Notes: generated by a model not told the origin, from the letters alone. Positions 1-6,755 are shown, counted from the first letter of the stretch. The stretch is 14,935 bases of DNA from CAZKFN01 sp964552035 (GCA_964552035.1 CAZKFN010000057.1:1-14935); one strand, 5' to 3'. Translations and numbers: made by a program.

Positions 1-607
1 GGATAAATTTTAAACTTCGAGCATGAAGACTAATCCCTGCATCTTCATTGCTTCTATCAAATCCATATTTTAAGTCCCCTTTTATGGGGCAGCCTATGGC
101 AGAAAGTTGTACTCTTATTTGATGATGTCTTCCTGTTTTTGGACGAACTTCAAGCAGATAATAATGGTCTAATTTAAAAATAACCTCATAGTCTAATTCT
201 GCTTTTTTTCTTCCCTCACCATGCTGATTATAGGCAAAAGACTTGTTCTTTTTCGGATTACGTTCTAGATAATGTACTAATACATCGAGGTTTTTTTGAG
301 GTTTATTTTTTACAATAGCCCAATATGTTTTTTGAATTTCTTGGTCGTGAAATAATTTATTTAGCCTAGTCAAGGCTTTGGAAGTCTTGGCAAATACGAT
401 TAATCCTGAAGTGGGACGATCCAAACGATGAGGGACACCCAAGTATGCTTCACCTTGCTTTTTGTATTTTTTCATTAAATACTCCTTGACAATTTCACTT
501 AGAGGCTGATCTCCTGTTCTATCTCCTTGAACTAAAACCCCAGATGGCTTATTGATTGCAATGAGATGATTGTCTTCATAAAGTATTGATAATGATTTTG
601 TAGACAC
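1..607 (-). CDS. RluA-family pseudouridine synthase (3' end cut by window)
   Basis: Enzyme that isomerises uridine to pseudouridine in rRNA or tRNA; which RNA and position cannot be told from the sequence. About 202 residues are visible from a GTG start, and the C-terminus lies beyond base 1. Seen: an N-terminal segment of the type ILYEDNHLIAINKPSGVL; the family catalytic motif HRLDRPTSGL near residues 60-69, with the catalytic Asp at 63; and the downstream RPKTGRHHQIRVQL motif typical of RluA/RluC/RluD. No separate N-terminal S4 domain is present, because the catalytic fold begins within the first 10 residues. GTG at 607 is chosen because the upstream frame runs into TAA within a few codons and offers no ATG. 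The gene follows panB by only 21 bases on the same strand, so the two are probably co-transcribed from the panB promoter. Family assignment is firm; the subfamily is open. Confidence 0.93.
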   Translation of the reverse strand, partial: MSTKSLSILYEDNHLIAINKPSGVLVQGDRTGDQPLSEIVKEYLMKKYKKQGEAYLGVPHRLDRPTSGLIVFAKTSKALTRLNKLFHDQEIQKTYWAIVKNKPQKNLDVLVHYLERNPKKNKSFAYNQHGEGRKKAELDYEVIFKLDHYYLLEVRPKTGRHHQIRVQLSAIGCPIKGDLKYGFDRSNEDAGISLHARSLKFI

Positions 608-628
608 TTTAAAGATTTATAATCGATT

Positions 629-1450
629 TTAATATTGTTCCTTTTCGTTAGGGAAATTTTTAGACTTTACATCTTTTATATAATGTTCTACAGAATCTTT
701 AATGCTGTCGTATAAGTTGTTATATCTTCTTAAAAACCTTGGGCTAAATTCTTTATTAATGCCCAGCATGTCATGTAAAACCAACACTTGACCGTCTACA
801 TCACTTCCAGCTCCAATCCCAATAATGGGAATTCTTACCGTTGCAGCAACTTTTTTTGCCAATTTAGCAGGGATTTTTTCAAGTACTATAGAAAAACAAC
901 CTGCTTTTTCTAAGGCTTTGGCATCACTAATCAATTTTTTAGCCTCTTCCTCTTCCTTAGCTCTTACCACATATGTTCCAAACTTATAAATGGATTGTGG
1001 AGTTAATCCTAAGTGTCCCATAACTGGGATACCTGCAGAAAGAATACGCTGAATGGATTCTATAATTTCTATTCCTCCTTCCATTTTTACAGCATGTGCA
1101 CCAGACTCCTTCATGATGCGAATCGAAGAGGTTAAGGCCTCTTTAGAATTTCCTTGATAAGTTCCAAAAGGTAAATCTATCACAACTAAAGAACGGTCTG
1201 CTCCTCGAACAACTGAAGAGGCATGATATATCATCTGATCTAAGGTTATAGGAAGGGTAGTTTCATGACCTGCCATAACATTTGAAGCTGAGTCACCAAC
1301 TAAAATAACATCAATTCCTGCAGCATCTACTATGGTAGCTAACGAAAAATCATAAGCTGTGAGCATAGAAATTTTCTCCCCATCATCTTTCATTTTTTGC
1401 AGGGTATGTGTAGTAACTCTTTTTACATCTGATTTTTTAACTGTAGACAT
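629..1450 (-). CDS. panB: 3-methyl-2-oxobutanoate hydroxymethyltransferase (ketopantoate synthesis)
   Basis: First committed enzyme of pantothenate (coenzyme A precursor) synthesis. It transfers a hydroxymethyl group from 5,10-methylenetetrahydrofolate to 2-oxoisovalerate; cytosolic TIM barrel. The length of 273 residues is normal for the family. Seen: the metal-site aspartates D53 (LVGDSASN) and D92 (IDLPFGTY), K122 and E124 in the VKMEGG motif, the GHLGLTPQS loop at 145-153, and the expected catalytic glutamate E191 in VLEKIPA. All key residues are present, so it should be active. ATG at 1450 gives the usual N-terminus (TAYDFSLA at 31-38). A perfect -7 box lies 23 bases upstream. Other pantothenate genes (panC, panD) are not in the window. 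The stop is 21 bases before the RluA-type gene. Confidence 0.97.
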   Translation of the reverse strand: MSTVKKSDVKRVTTHTLQKMKDDGEKISMLTAYDFSLATIVDAAGIDVILVGDSASNVMAGHETTLPITLDQMIYHASSVVRGADRSLVVIDLPFGTYQGNSKEALTSSIRIMKESGAHAVKMEGGIEIIESIQRILSAGIPVMGHLGLTPQSIYKFGTYVVRAKEEEEAKKLISDAKALEKAGCFSIVLEKIPAKLAKKVAATVRIPIIGIGAGSDVDGQVLVLHDMLGINKEFSPRFLRRYNNLYDSIKDSVEHYIKDVKSKNFPNEKEQY

Positions 1451-1472
1451 TGTTATTGGTTTTAATGGAGCA

Positions 1473-1480
1473 CAAATCTA
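1473..1480 (-). promoter_or_regulatory. panB promoter, -7 box TAGATTTG
   Basis: Read on the minus strand this is TAGATTTG, an exact match to the Bacteroidota housekeeping -7 consensus TAnnTTTG. Transcription would begin about 5-7 bases downstream, giving panB a leader of roughly 15-20 bases. No good TTG -33 element sits at the expected distance (only TTTA), so the call rests mainly on the -7 box and its position. Confidence 0.55.
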
Positions 1481-1653
1481 CAAAATAACTCAAGATTATA
1501 AACCATCCTGCTCTTGTAAGTTAATCTATTAAAAGGATAAATTAATTTGAAGACCCTTGAGGACTTGTGTTTTTTTCTCTGTTACTTCTCATTACCTTTA
1601 TTTAAGAAGATAGAATTCACATTTTTTTTAAAATTTTAAAGCGAGATAATTCT

Positions 1654-1661
1654 TAGATTTG
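1654..1661 (+). promoter_or_regulatory. Promoter -7 box TAGATTTG directly before the DUF4249 gene
   Basis: TAGATTTG matches TAnnTTTG exactly and is the same octamer as the panB box on the other strand. It ends only 5 bases before the ATG at 1667, so a start site at the normal distance would fall at or next to the A of the ATG (a leaderless or near-leaderless mRNA). No clear -33 TTG is seen. A weaker candidate, TACCTTTA at 1593-1600, lies upstream and would give a leader of about 60 bases. Confidence 0.4.
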
Positions 1662-1666
1662 CAAGT

Positions 1667-2659
1667 ATGAGAATTAGGTTTTTGATTTTAAGTATCGCTT
1701 CACTTTTGGTTTTTTCAGCTTGTGAAAACGATATTGACTTAACGGGAGAGTATATAGAAGCCCCTGTAGTGCTGGGGTTGTTGAATTATAACTCCGATAC
1801 ACAGTTTGTTAGAATTAGTAAGACTTTTTTAGAAAAAGGAGGGAATGCAATTGAATTAGCTAAAGATCCACAGCAATTTCTTTACGACACTTTGACGGCA
1901 TATTTAGTTGAGAAATCAACCAATGAACACGATACCCTAAAAACTATTCTTGTAAATAAAGAGGAAGGAGTTTTTAATTCCGATAAAAATGTATTGTATT
2001 ATTCTATTAAACCCATACGTATTGGTGAGAGTTATGATTTAATCATAGAAACTCCTACGGGTTTGGTTGCAAAGGGAAGTACTAAAACCATAGATACCGT
2101 TGCTATTAATCGTCCTGAATTGCAAACTAGAGTTCAAGATATTTCTCTAAAAAATTTCAATGACCTTTTTGTAGAATATAACTTTAGGGTTTCTTATCCT
2201 GCTGAGGTGGCTCAATTTCAAATCAAAATGTTTTTAATGTTTACAGAAGTAACTTCTGAAGGTAGAGTGAAGAAAGAAATTGAAATCCCTGTGAAAGAAG
2301 TTAATAATCAAGAGCTTCAACAAGGAATTCAAGAAGATGTAATCTACCAAGGAGAACAATTTTATAGAACAATTGCTCGTCAACTTCCTAAAGACGGTAT
2401 TCGAAGAGAGGTAGCTTTACAGAAGAGCATTCGAATTGAAATTTATGCGGCCGATAAGGATTATCGATTTTATAGTAACATCAACGGTCCAATTAGTGGT
2501 TTAAATCAAGTTCGTCCCGAATACTCTAATGTAGAAAATGGAATAGGGGTTTTTGCAAGTAGGACTTATAGTGTTGGCTACACCCAGCTGAATCAAATCA
2601 GCAGAAATGAACTTTTTCATGGAGAATATACTTCTGGAAGAGGCTTTGTAGACCCATAA
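1667..2659 (+). CDS. DUF4249-family outer-membrane lipoprotein
   Basis: Uncharacterised Bacteroidota lipoprotein family; members often sit beside TonB-dependent receptors and are presumed to act at the cell surface. Of 330 residues, the first 18 form a lipoprotein signal peptide ending in the lipobox FSAC, with C19 as the lipidated cysteine. It is followed by ENDIDL, an acidic start that in this phylum is compatible with surface export. The early segment (VVLGLLNYNSDTQFVRISKTF) and the following TAYLVEK strand match the pattern I know from DUF4249 proteins; the rest is beta-rich with no catalytic motif visible. ATG 1667 is fixed by the signal peptide, since a later start would destroy it. It stands alone: the neighbour on the left is panB on the other strand, and dnaK follows 165 bases later under its own control. 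No TonB receptor is nearby, so its substrate cannot be guessed. Confidence 0.8.
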   Translation: MRIRFLILSIASLLVFSACENDIDLTGEYIEAPVVLGLLNYNSDTQFVRISKTFLEKGGNAIELAKDPQQFLYDTLTAYLVEKSTNEHDTLKTILVNKEEGVFNSDKNVLYYSIKPIRIGESYDLIIETPTGLVAKGSTKTIDTVAINRPELQTRVQDISLKNFNDLFVEYNFRVSYPAEVAQFQIKMFLMFTEVTSEGRVKKEIEIPVKEVNNQELQQGIQEDVIYQGEQFYRTIARQLPKDGIRREVALQKSIRIEIYAADKDYRFYSNINGPISGLNQVRPEYSNVENGIGVFASRTYSVGYTQLNQISRNELFHGEYTSGRGFVDP

Positions 2660-2672
2660 TTATACTGTTAAT

Positions 2673-2740
2673 TGACATTCTGTCACTTTAGATTTTGTAT
2701 CCTAAGCTTATTTTTCAAGTTTCTTCTGACATTATTTCAC
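2673..2740 (+). promoter_or_regulatory. Paired TGACATT elements upstream of dnaK
   Basis: Two 14-base elements, TGACATTCTGTCAC (2673-2686) and TGACATTATTTCAC (2727-2740), agree at 12 of 14 positions and lie 54 bases apart, about five helical turns. The first contains a perfect 5-base inverted repeat (TGACA ttc TGTCA), the usual form of a dimeric activator or repressor site. They lie about 109 and 55 bases upstream of the start site implied by the -24/-12-like element at 2762. I read them as operator or enhancer sites for dnaK; the regulator is unknown. No CIRCE (HrcA) repeat is present. Confidence 0.5.
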
Positions 2741-2761
2741 AATTACTTGCTTTCTAAGTTC

Positions 2762-2777
2762 TGGCATATTCATTGAC
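2762..2777 (+). promoter_or_regulatory. Sigma-54-like -24/-12 element before dnaK
   Basis: TGGCATATTCATTGAC has GG and the -12 G separated by exactly 10 bases, as in the sigma-54 consensus TGGCACG-N4-TTGCW. It departs from consensus at three positions: TGGCAT-A for TGGCAC-G, and GA for GC at -12. It would place the start site near 2788 and give dnaK a 37-base leader. The spacing and the paired elements upstream support the reading; the weak -12 does not. Confidence 0.35.
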
Positions 2778-2824
2778 TATACTTAAGTAGAAATTAAAAT
2801 TTTCAAAAATATAAACTAATAAAA

Positions 2825-4726
2825 ATGAGTAAAATAATAGGAATCGACTTAGGAACAACCAACTCTTGCGTTTCTGTAATGGAAGGTAATGAGCCAGTTG
2901 TTATTCCTAATAGTGAAGGAACAAGAACAACCCCTTCTATAGTTGCTTTTATAGAAGGAGGGGAAAGAAAAGTAGGCGACCCGGCCAAGCGTCAAGCTAT
3001 TACCAATCCAGAAAAAACCATTGCATCCATTAAGCGTTTTATAGGGAACAAATATTCTGAAGTAGCTCAAGATGCTGGACGTGTGCCTTATAAAGTGGTT
3101 AAAGGAGATAACGATACAGTTAGAGTAGAAATTGATGACCGAAAATATACTCCTCAAGAAATTTCAGCTATGATTTTGCAGAAAATGAAAAAGACTGCTG
3201 AGGATTATTTAGGTACTGAAGTAAGTGAAGCTGTAGTTACTGTTCCTGCATATTTTAATGATTCACAACGTCAGGCAACCAAAGAAGCTGGAGAAATTGC
3301 AGGTTTAACCGTTAAAAGAATTATCAATGAGCCTACTGCTGCTGCTTTAGCCTATGGTTTAGATAAGAAATCTCAAGATGTACATATTGTAGTATTTGAC
3401 TGCGGTGGTGGTACACATGATATTTCTATTTTAGAATTGGGAGACGGAGTTTTTGAAGTAAAGGCTACAGATGGGGATACCCAATTAGGAGGAGATGACT
3501 TTGACCAAGTAATTATAGATTGGTTAGCGGATGAGTTTAATTCTGCTGAGGGAATAGATTTAAGAAAAGACCCTATGGCTTTACAACGATTAAAAGAAGC
3601 TGCAGAAAAAGCTAAAATTGAATTATCAGCAGCTACTAGTACAGAAATTAACTTACCCTATATTACTGCTACAGCTTCTGGGCCTAAGCATTTGGTACAA
3701 ACTTTAAGCCGTGCAAAATTTGAGCAATTGTCCGATGCTTTAGTAAAAAGAACTTTGGAGCCTTGTAAAACAACACTTAAAGCAGCAGGTTTAAATGCTA
3801 GTGATATTGATGAGGTGATTTTAGTGGGTGGTTCTACAAGAATCCCAGCCATTCAGGAAGCTGTTAAAGAATTTTTTGGAAAAGAGCCTTCAAAAGGAGT
3901 TAACCCAGATGAGGTTGTTGCCATTGGAGCGGCAATTCAAGGAGGAGTATTAACAGGAGAAGTTAAAGATGTATTGCTACTGGATGTTACCCCTTTATCT
4001 TTAGGAATTGAAACTATGGGTGGAGTAATGACCAAATTAATTGAGTCAAATACAACCATTCCAACTAAGAAATCTGAGGTTTTCTCAACAGCATCAGATA
4101 ATCAACCTTCAGTAGAGATTCATGTGCTGCAAGGAGAGCGATCTATGGCAAAAGATAACAAGACAATTGGTCGATTTCACTTAGATGGAATTCCACCAGC
4201 ACCAAGAGGTACACCTCAAATTGAAGTAACTTTCGATATTGATTCTAATGGAATTATGAACGTATCTGCCAAAGATAAAGCAACAAATAAGGAACAATCT
4301 ATCCGTATTGAAGCGTCTTCGGGCTTAAGTGATGAAGAAATCGAAAAAATGAAGCGTGAAGCAGAAGAAAATGCTAAAGCCGATGCTGAATTAAAAGAAA
4401 AGATTGATAAAATTAATGCAGCAGATAGTTTGATATTTCAAACTGAAAAACAATTAAAAGAGTTTGGCGACAAGTTGCCAGCAGATAAAAAGCAACCGAT
4501 TGAAGATGCTTTAGCTGAGCTAAAAGAAGCGCATAAAGCGGAAGACATCGCTAAAATAGACGTTGCTTCAGAGAAGTTAAACAATGTGTTTCAACAAGCT
4601 TCCCAAGAAATGTATAATCAAAACCCCTCGGGAGCAGAAGGACAAGCTGGAGGGAATGAGGCATCTGCTGATGAAGAAGTAACTGATGTTGACTTTGAAG
4701 AAGTGGAAGACGATAGCAAAAAATAA
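2825..4726 (+). CDS. dnaK: Molecular chaperone DnaK (Hsp70)
   Basis: ATP-dependent Hsp70 that binds exposed hydrophobic segments with DnaJ and GrpE; cytosolic. The 633 residues are a normal full length. Seen: the N-terminal phosphate loop IGIDLGTTNSC; the second phosphate motif FDCGGGTHDISIL around 191-203, with the ATPase threonine at T197; VGGSTRIP near 337; the interdomain linker VLLLD at 383-387; the beta substrate-binding domain; a helical lid from about 500; and the acidic C-terminal tail EEVTDVDFEEVEDD that contacts co-chaperones. C and H in the GGGTHD motif, instead of the L and F of E. coli, are as I recall them in other Bacteroidota. Neither dnaJ nor grpE is adjacent. The unit is monocistronic, with a strong hairpin terminator after the stop. 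The ATG at 2825 gives the universal MSKIIGIDLG start. Confidence 0.98.
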   Translation: MSKIIGIDLGTTNSCVSVMEGNEPVVIPNSEGTRTTPSIVAFIEGGERKVGDPAKRQAITNPEKTIASIKRFIGNKYSEVAQDAGRVPYKVVKGDNDTVRVEIDDRKYTPQEISAMILQKMKKTAEDYLGTEVSEAVVTVPAYFNDSQRQATKEAGEIAGLTVKRIINEPTAAALAYGLDKKSQDVHIVVFDCGGGTHDISILELGDGVFEVKATDGDTQLGGDDFDQVIIDWLADEFNSAEGIDLRKDPMALQRLKEAAEKAKIELSAATSTEINLPYITATASGPKHLVQTLSRAKFEQLSDALVKRTLEPCKTTLKAAGLNASDIDEVILVGGSTRIPAIQEAVKEFFGKEPSKGVNPDEVVAIGAAIQGGVLTGEVKDVLLLDVTPLSLGIETMGGVMTKLIESNTTIPTKKSEVFSTASDNQPSVEIHVLQGERSMAKDNKTIGRFHLDGIPPAPRGTPQIEVTFDIDSNGIMNVSAKDKATNKEQSIRIEASSGLSDEEIEKMKREAEENAKADAELKEKIDKINAADSLIFQTEKQLKEFGDKLPADKKQPIEDALAELKEAHKAEDIAKIDVASEKLNNVFQQASQEMYNQNPSGAEGQAGGNEASADEEVTDVDFEEVEDDSKK

Positions 4727-4754
4727 TAATCGTTTGGTTTGAGCTTAACTTTAA

Positions 4755-4790
4755 AAACCGTTTTAGAGGAATTTCTAAAGCGGTTTTTTT
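4755..4790 (+). terminator. Rho-independent terminator of dnaK
   Basis: Arms 4755-4767 (AAACCGTTTTAGA) and 4774-4786 (TCTAAAGCGGTTT) pair over 13 positions with one G-T wobble around a 6-base loop, followed by an unbroken T run to 4790. It lies 28 bases past the dnaK stop. The stretch from here to 4932 holds nothing else I can support apart from a weak promoter candidate. Confidence 0.88.
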
Positions 4791-4892
4791 ATTAATTAAA
4801 ATTTTTAATGCACCCCGATGATGATATAAAGAAAACCAAAGAGTGATAAAGCATATTTAATAAAAAGAAATCTTAAAAAGATTAAACAAAAT

Positions 4893-4900
4893 TATACTTG
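4893..4900 (+). promoter_or_regulatory. Candidate -7 box (TATACTTG) for the flavin reductase gene
   Basis: TATACTTG matches TAnnTTTG at all but one fixed position and sits 32 bases before the ATG at 4933. No TTG -33 element is at the right distance. The gene needs a promoter here because the dnaK terminator precedes it, but this site is only the best available guess. Confidence 0.25.
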
Positions 4901-4932
4901 TGTTGTTTTATTTTAAATCGAAATAAAATAGC

Positions 4933-5595
4933 ATGGAAAAAGTAAAAATATTATCCATCGTTCACGATACCCATAATGTGGTACATATAAAAGCTGAGAA
5001 ACCTGAAGGTTTTAGTTTTAAGCCAGGACAAGCAGTAGATGTAGCTTTAGACAATCCAGAGTGGAAAAACGAATTGCGACCTTTTACCTTTACTTCACTA
5101 CCGTCTGAGGAAAATCTAGAATTTTACATTAAAACTTATACCGATCATGAAGGCGTAACCAAGCAAATCGGAAAATTAAAAGCTGGGGATTATTTATTAT
5201 TAGGAGAGGTTTTTGGAGCCATACAATACAAGGGTGAAGGAATATTTATTGCTGGAGGAGCAGGGCTTACTCCAATGTTGGCCATTCTTAGGAGTTTGAA
5301 AGAACAAAATAAAATTGCACAGAATAAATTAATTTTTGCCAATAAGAAAGAAGAAGATATCATTGCTAAAGAGCTATTGGAAAGTATTTTAGGCCAAAAC
5401 CTAATTCATATTTTATCTGTTGAAAATAAAAATAAATATGCTCATGGATTTATCAATAAAGATTTTATTCAGCAACATCTAGACAATAAAGAGTCTTACT
5501 TTTATGTATGCGGTCCCGACCCAATGATGGAAGCTGTTTTAAAGGAACTGAAAGAAATGGGAGTCGATTCTTCTAAAATTGTAGTAGAAGAGTAG
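4933..5595 (+). CDS. FAD-dependent oxidoreductase, ferredoxin/flavodoxin-NADP reductase superfamily
   Basis: Two-domain flavoprotein that passes electrons between NAD(P)H and a one-electron carrier; substrate and partner are unknown. Over 220 residues: an FAD-binding beta barrel (about 1-98) with KPGQAVDV at 30-37 and the flavin motif RPFTFTS at 49-55, then a nucleotide-binding domain with GGAGLTPM at 108-115 and CGPDPMM at 193-199. There is no N- or C-terminal 2Fe-2S domain and no globin domain, so it is a minimal reductase that must use a separate acceptor such as flavodoxin or ferredoxin. The length matches the short FNR-like proteins that are widespread in Bacteroidota. ATG 4933 puts the first beta strand at the N-terminus. 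It is a single-gene unit between dnaK and a convergent minus-strand pair; the 58 bases to that pair show no good terminator hairpin. Confidence 0.88.
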   Translation: MEKVKILSIVHDTHNVVHIKAEKPEGFSFKPGQAVDVALDNPEWKNELRPFTFTSLPSEENLEFYIKTYTDHEGVTKQIGKLKAGDYLLLGEVFGAIQYKGEGIFIAGGAGLTPMLAILRSLKEQNKIAQNKLIFANKKEEDIIAKELLESILGQNLIHILSVENKNKYAHGFINKDFIQQHLDNKESYFYVCGPDPMMEAVLKELKEMGVDSSKIVVEE

Positions 5596-5653
5596 GGATA
5601 ACAAAAGGAAGTCAGAACTCTATTAATTAGGGTTTTAGAAGGAGTGTCTTTAA

Positions 5654-5863
5654 TTAACAAGCTATTAATGAGCCAGCTCCATAAAAAATAAATAACCATA
5701 CAATGCCTTTAATTAGGAAAAATAGGAAGCCGGCAAGTCCAATGCGCTTAAACCATCTTTTTAATTTAGAGCCTTTTTTAGCTTGGTCTTCTTCGATAAT
5801 GTCAAAATCCTCCTTTAGGTTATCTGAATCCTTATCGATTATATTTAGATTTTCTTTTTTCAA
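5654..5863 (-). CDS. Small one-helix membrane protein, function unknown
   Basis: A 69-residue protein with an acidic N-terminal half (about 10-26, rich in D and E), a basic patch (KKGSKLKRWFKR, 29-40) and one hydrophobic segment (41-68, IGLAGFLFFLIKGIVWLFIF). The basic patch before the helix predicts that the N-terminus stays in the cytoplasm. I do not recognise a function. It starts with TTG in a TTGA overlap with the stop codon of the upstream exonuclease, so translation is probably coupled; no ATG exists in the frame, which is closed by TAA a few codons upstream. A run of seven A sits just before the start, and a -1 slip there would fuse the two proteins (see findings). The reading frame looks real because of the ordered charge/hydrophobic layout and the tight overlap. 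Confidence 0.62.
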   Translation of the reverse strand: MKKENLNIIDKDSDNLKEDFDIIEEDQAKKGSKLKRWFKRIGLAGFLFFLIKGIVWLFIFYGAGSLIAC

Positions 5864-6384
5864 CTTTTTTTCATTTTATGTACTTTCTGTGCATCAATGT
5901 TGAGTAGTTTCTTAAAAAGTGAAACTGTAGCTAAAGCATCGCCATAAGCTCTATGTCTACCTTCTAAAGGTATATCTAAAGAATTACAAAGATTTCCTAA
6001 GCTGTAGGAAGGTAAGTTAGGAATGAGTAATTGGCTAAGTTGTAGAGTACAATATCTTTCTCTCTTAAAGTTATAACCTAAAGAAGCAAATTCAGCATTC
6101 AAAAAGCTATAATCAAACTTAACATTATGTGCCACGAAATTGGTTCTTTCAGTAATTTGAATAATGTCCTTTGCTACCTCATAAAACTTTGGAGCTTGGG
6201 CTGTCATCTCATCACTGATGCCTGTTAATCGCTTAACAAAAGGAGGTATGCTACATTCTGGGTTTATCAGCGAATGAAATTCATCTACAATTTTTTCTCC
6301 ATCGAACTTGTAGATTGCCACTTCTGTAATCCTCCCCTGTTTGGCATTGCCGCCTGTTGTTTCTAAATCAATTACTGAATACAA
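5860..6384 (-). CDS. DnaQ-like DEDDh 3'-5' exonuclease
   Basis: Exonuclease of the polymerase III epsilon superfamily, acting on 3' ends of DNA or RNA with two metal ions. Counting from the TTG at 6384 (MYSVIDLETTGG) there are 174 residues, with D6 and E8 in motif I, LTGISDEM at 53-60, D91 in motif II (FVAHNVKFDY), and H144 and D149 in motif III (HRAYGDAL): the complete DEDDh set. The start at 6384 gives the standard family N-terminus. A TTG at 6417 would add 11 residues but lies upstream of a perfect -7 box (6405-6412), so it is unlikely to be in the mRNA. Many Bacteroidota homologues carry a C-terminal GIY-YIG nuclease domain; this one ends right after the exonuclease fold and overlaps a small membrane-protein gene instead. 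Confidence 0.88.
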   Translation of the reverse strand: MYSVIDLETTGGNAKQGRITEVAIYKFDGEKIVDEFHSLINPECSIPPFVKRLTGISDEMTAQAPKFYEVAKDIIQITERTNFVAHNVKFDYSFLNAEFASLGYNFKRERYCTLQLSQLLIPNLPSYSLGNLCNSLDIPLEGRHRAYGDALATVSLFKKLLNIDAQKVHKMKKS

Positions 6385-6404
6385 TTTCTTATTTTTTTCA
6401 AGTA

Positions 6405-6412
6405 CAAAGATA
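6405..6412 (-). promoter_or_regulatory. Exonuclease gene promoter, -7 box TATCTTTG
   Basis: On the minus strand TATCTTTG matches TAnnTTTG exactly. Transcription from it would start near 6399, about 15 bases before the TTG at 6384. This decides the start codon of the exonuclease gene against the upstream TTG at 6417. No clear -33 TTG is visible. Confidence 0.45.
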
Positions 6413-6476
6413 AGCAAGCAAAAGGACTTGTTTTAAGAATAAATTAATCTTATTTTAGTCTAAAATTATACGAACT

Positions 6477-6755
6477 ATGGCCAATAAAAGAGATATTAAA
6501 AGAGACATAAAAAATGCGACAGATCTTCTTATTGAAGATGCAATACTTAAGTCTTTGAATTCCGATAAAAAGAAGGTGGAATCTATAGACAAGTTGATTG
6601 ATGAGGTGATTGATATTCGCTACGATTTGCTTTCTAAAGTGAGTAATTATCCTAATAAAGAAAATAGAAAAGCTATCAAAAAGCATTTTTCAGCGATTCA
6701 AGAGAGTTTGTCTAAAGCAAAAACAGATTATGCTTCTAAGATTGCTCAAGCTTAG
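6477..6755 (+). CDS. Small helical protein of unknown function, possibly a conserved Bacteroidota family
   Basis: A soluble 92-residue protein rich in K, D, I and S, with no signal peptide or membrane segment and no cysteine. The pattern is almost entirely helical: an N-terminal KRDIKRDIKNATDLLIEDA helix, a central DKLIDEVIDIRYDLL helix, and a C-terminal KKHFSAIQESLSKAKTDY helix with a short SNYPNKENRK break. I recall similar short proteins that open with a KKDIKKDI-like segment in other Bacteroidota, but no function. It is transcribed divergently from the exonuclease gene; a loose promoter (TTG at 6428-6430, 20 bases, TATTTTAG at 6451-6458) precedes it. The ATG at 6477 is the only suitable start. 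A 6-base hairpin (6765-6784) follows the stop but lacks a T run. Confidence 0.75.
   Translation: MANKRDIKRDIKNATDLLIEDAILKSLNSDKKKVESIDKLIDEVIDIRYDLLSKVSNYPNKENRKAIKKHFSAIQESLSKAKTDYASKIAQA

Noticed and set aside
2689..2697. TAGATTTTG as a housekeeping promoter of dnaK
   Set aside because: One base too long for TAnnTTTG and without a TTG at the right distance; it would give a leader of about 120 bases. Not excluded, but weaker than the downstream element.
2660..2824. CIRCE (HrcA) operator upstream of dnaK
   Set aside because: No TTAGCACTC-N9-GAGTGCTAA-like repeat is present.
2849..3157. Open frame antisense to dnaK encoding about 100 residues
   Set aside because: No recognisable domain; it is the complement of a strongly conserved dnaK segment with biased codon use. 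The same applies to the antisense frames at 2803-2988 and 3658-3852.
3395..3430. DnaK phosphate motif with C193 and H198 instead of the L and F of E. coli
   Set aside because: GGGTHD variants are, as I recall, normal for Bacteroidota DnaK; the catalytic threonine and aspartate are kept, so not a sign of altered function.
5502..5699. Minus-strand frame overlapping the end of the flavin reductase gene
   Set aside because: Covers the conserved CGPDPMM end of the reductase on the other strand and overlaps the small membrane-protein gene; no support of its own.
6385..6417. A longer exonuclease start at TTG 6417
   Set aside because: The added residues lie over an exact -7 box, and the family N-terminus (MYSVIDLETTGG) starts at 6384.
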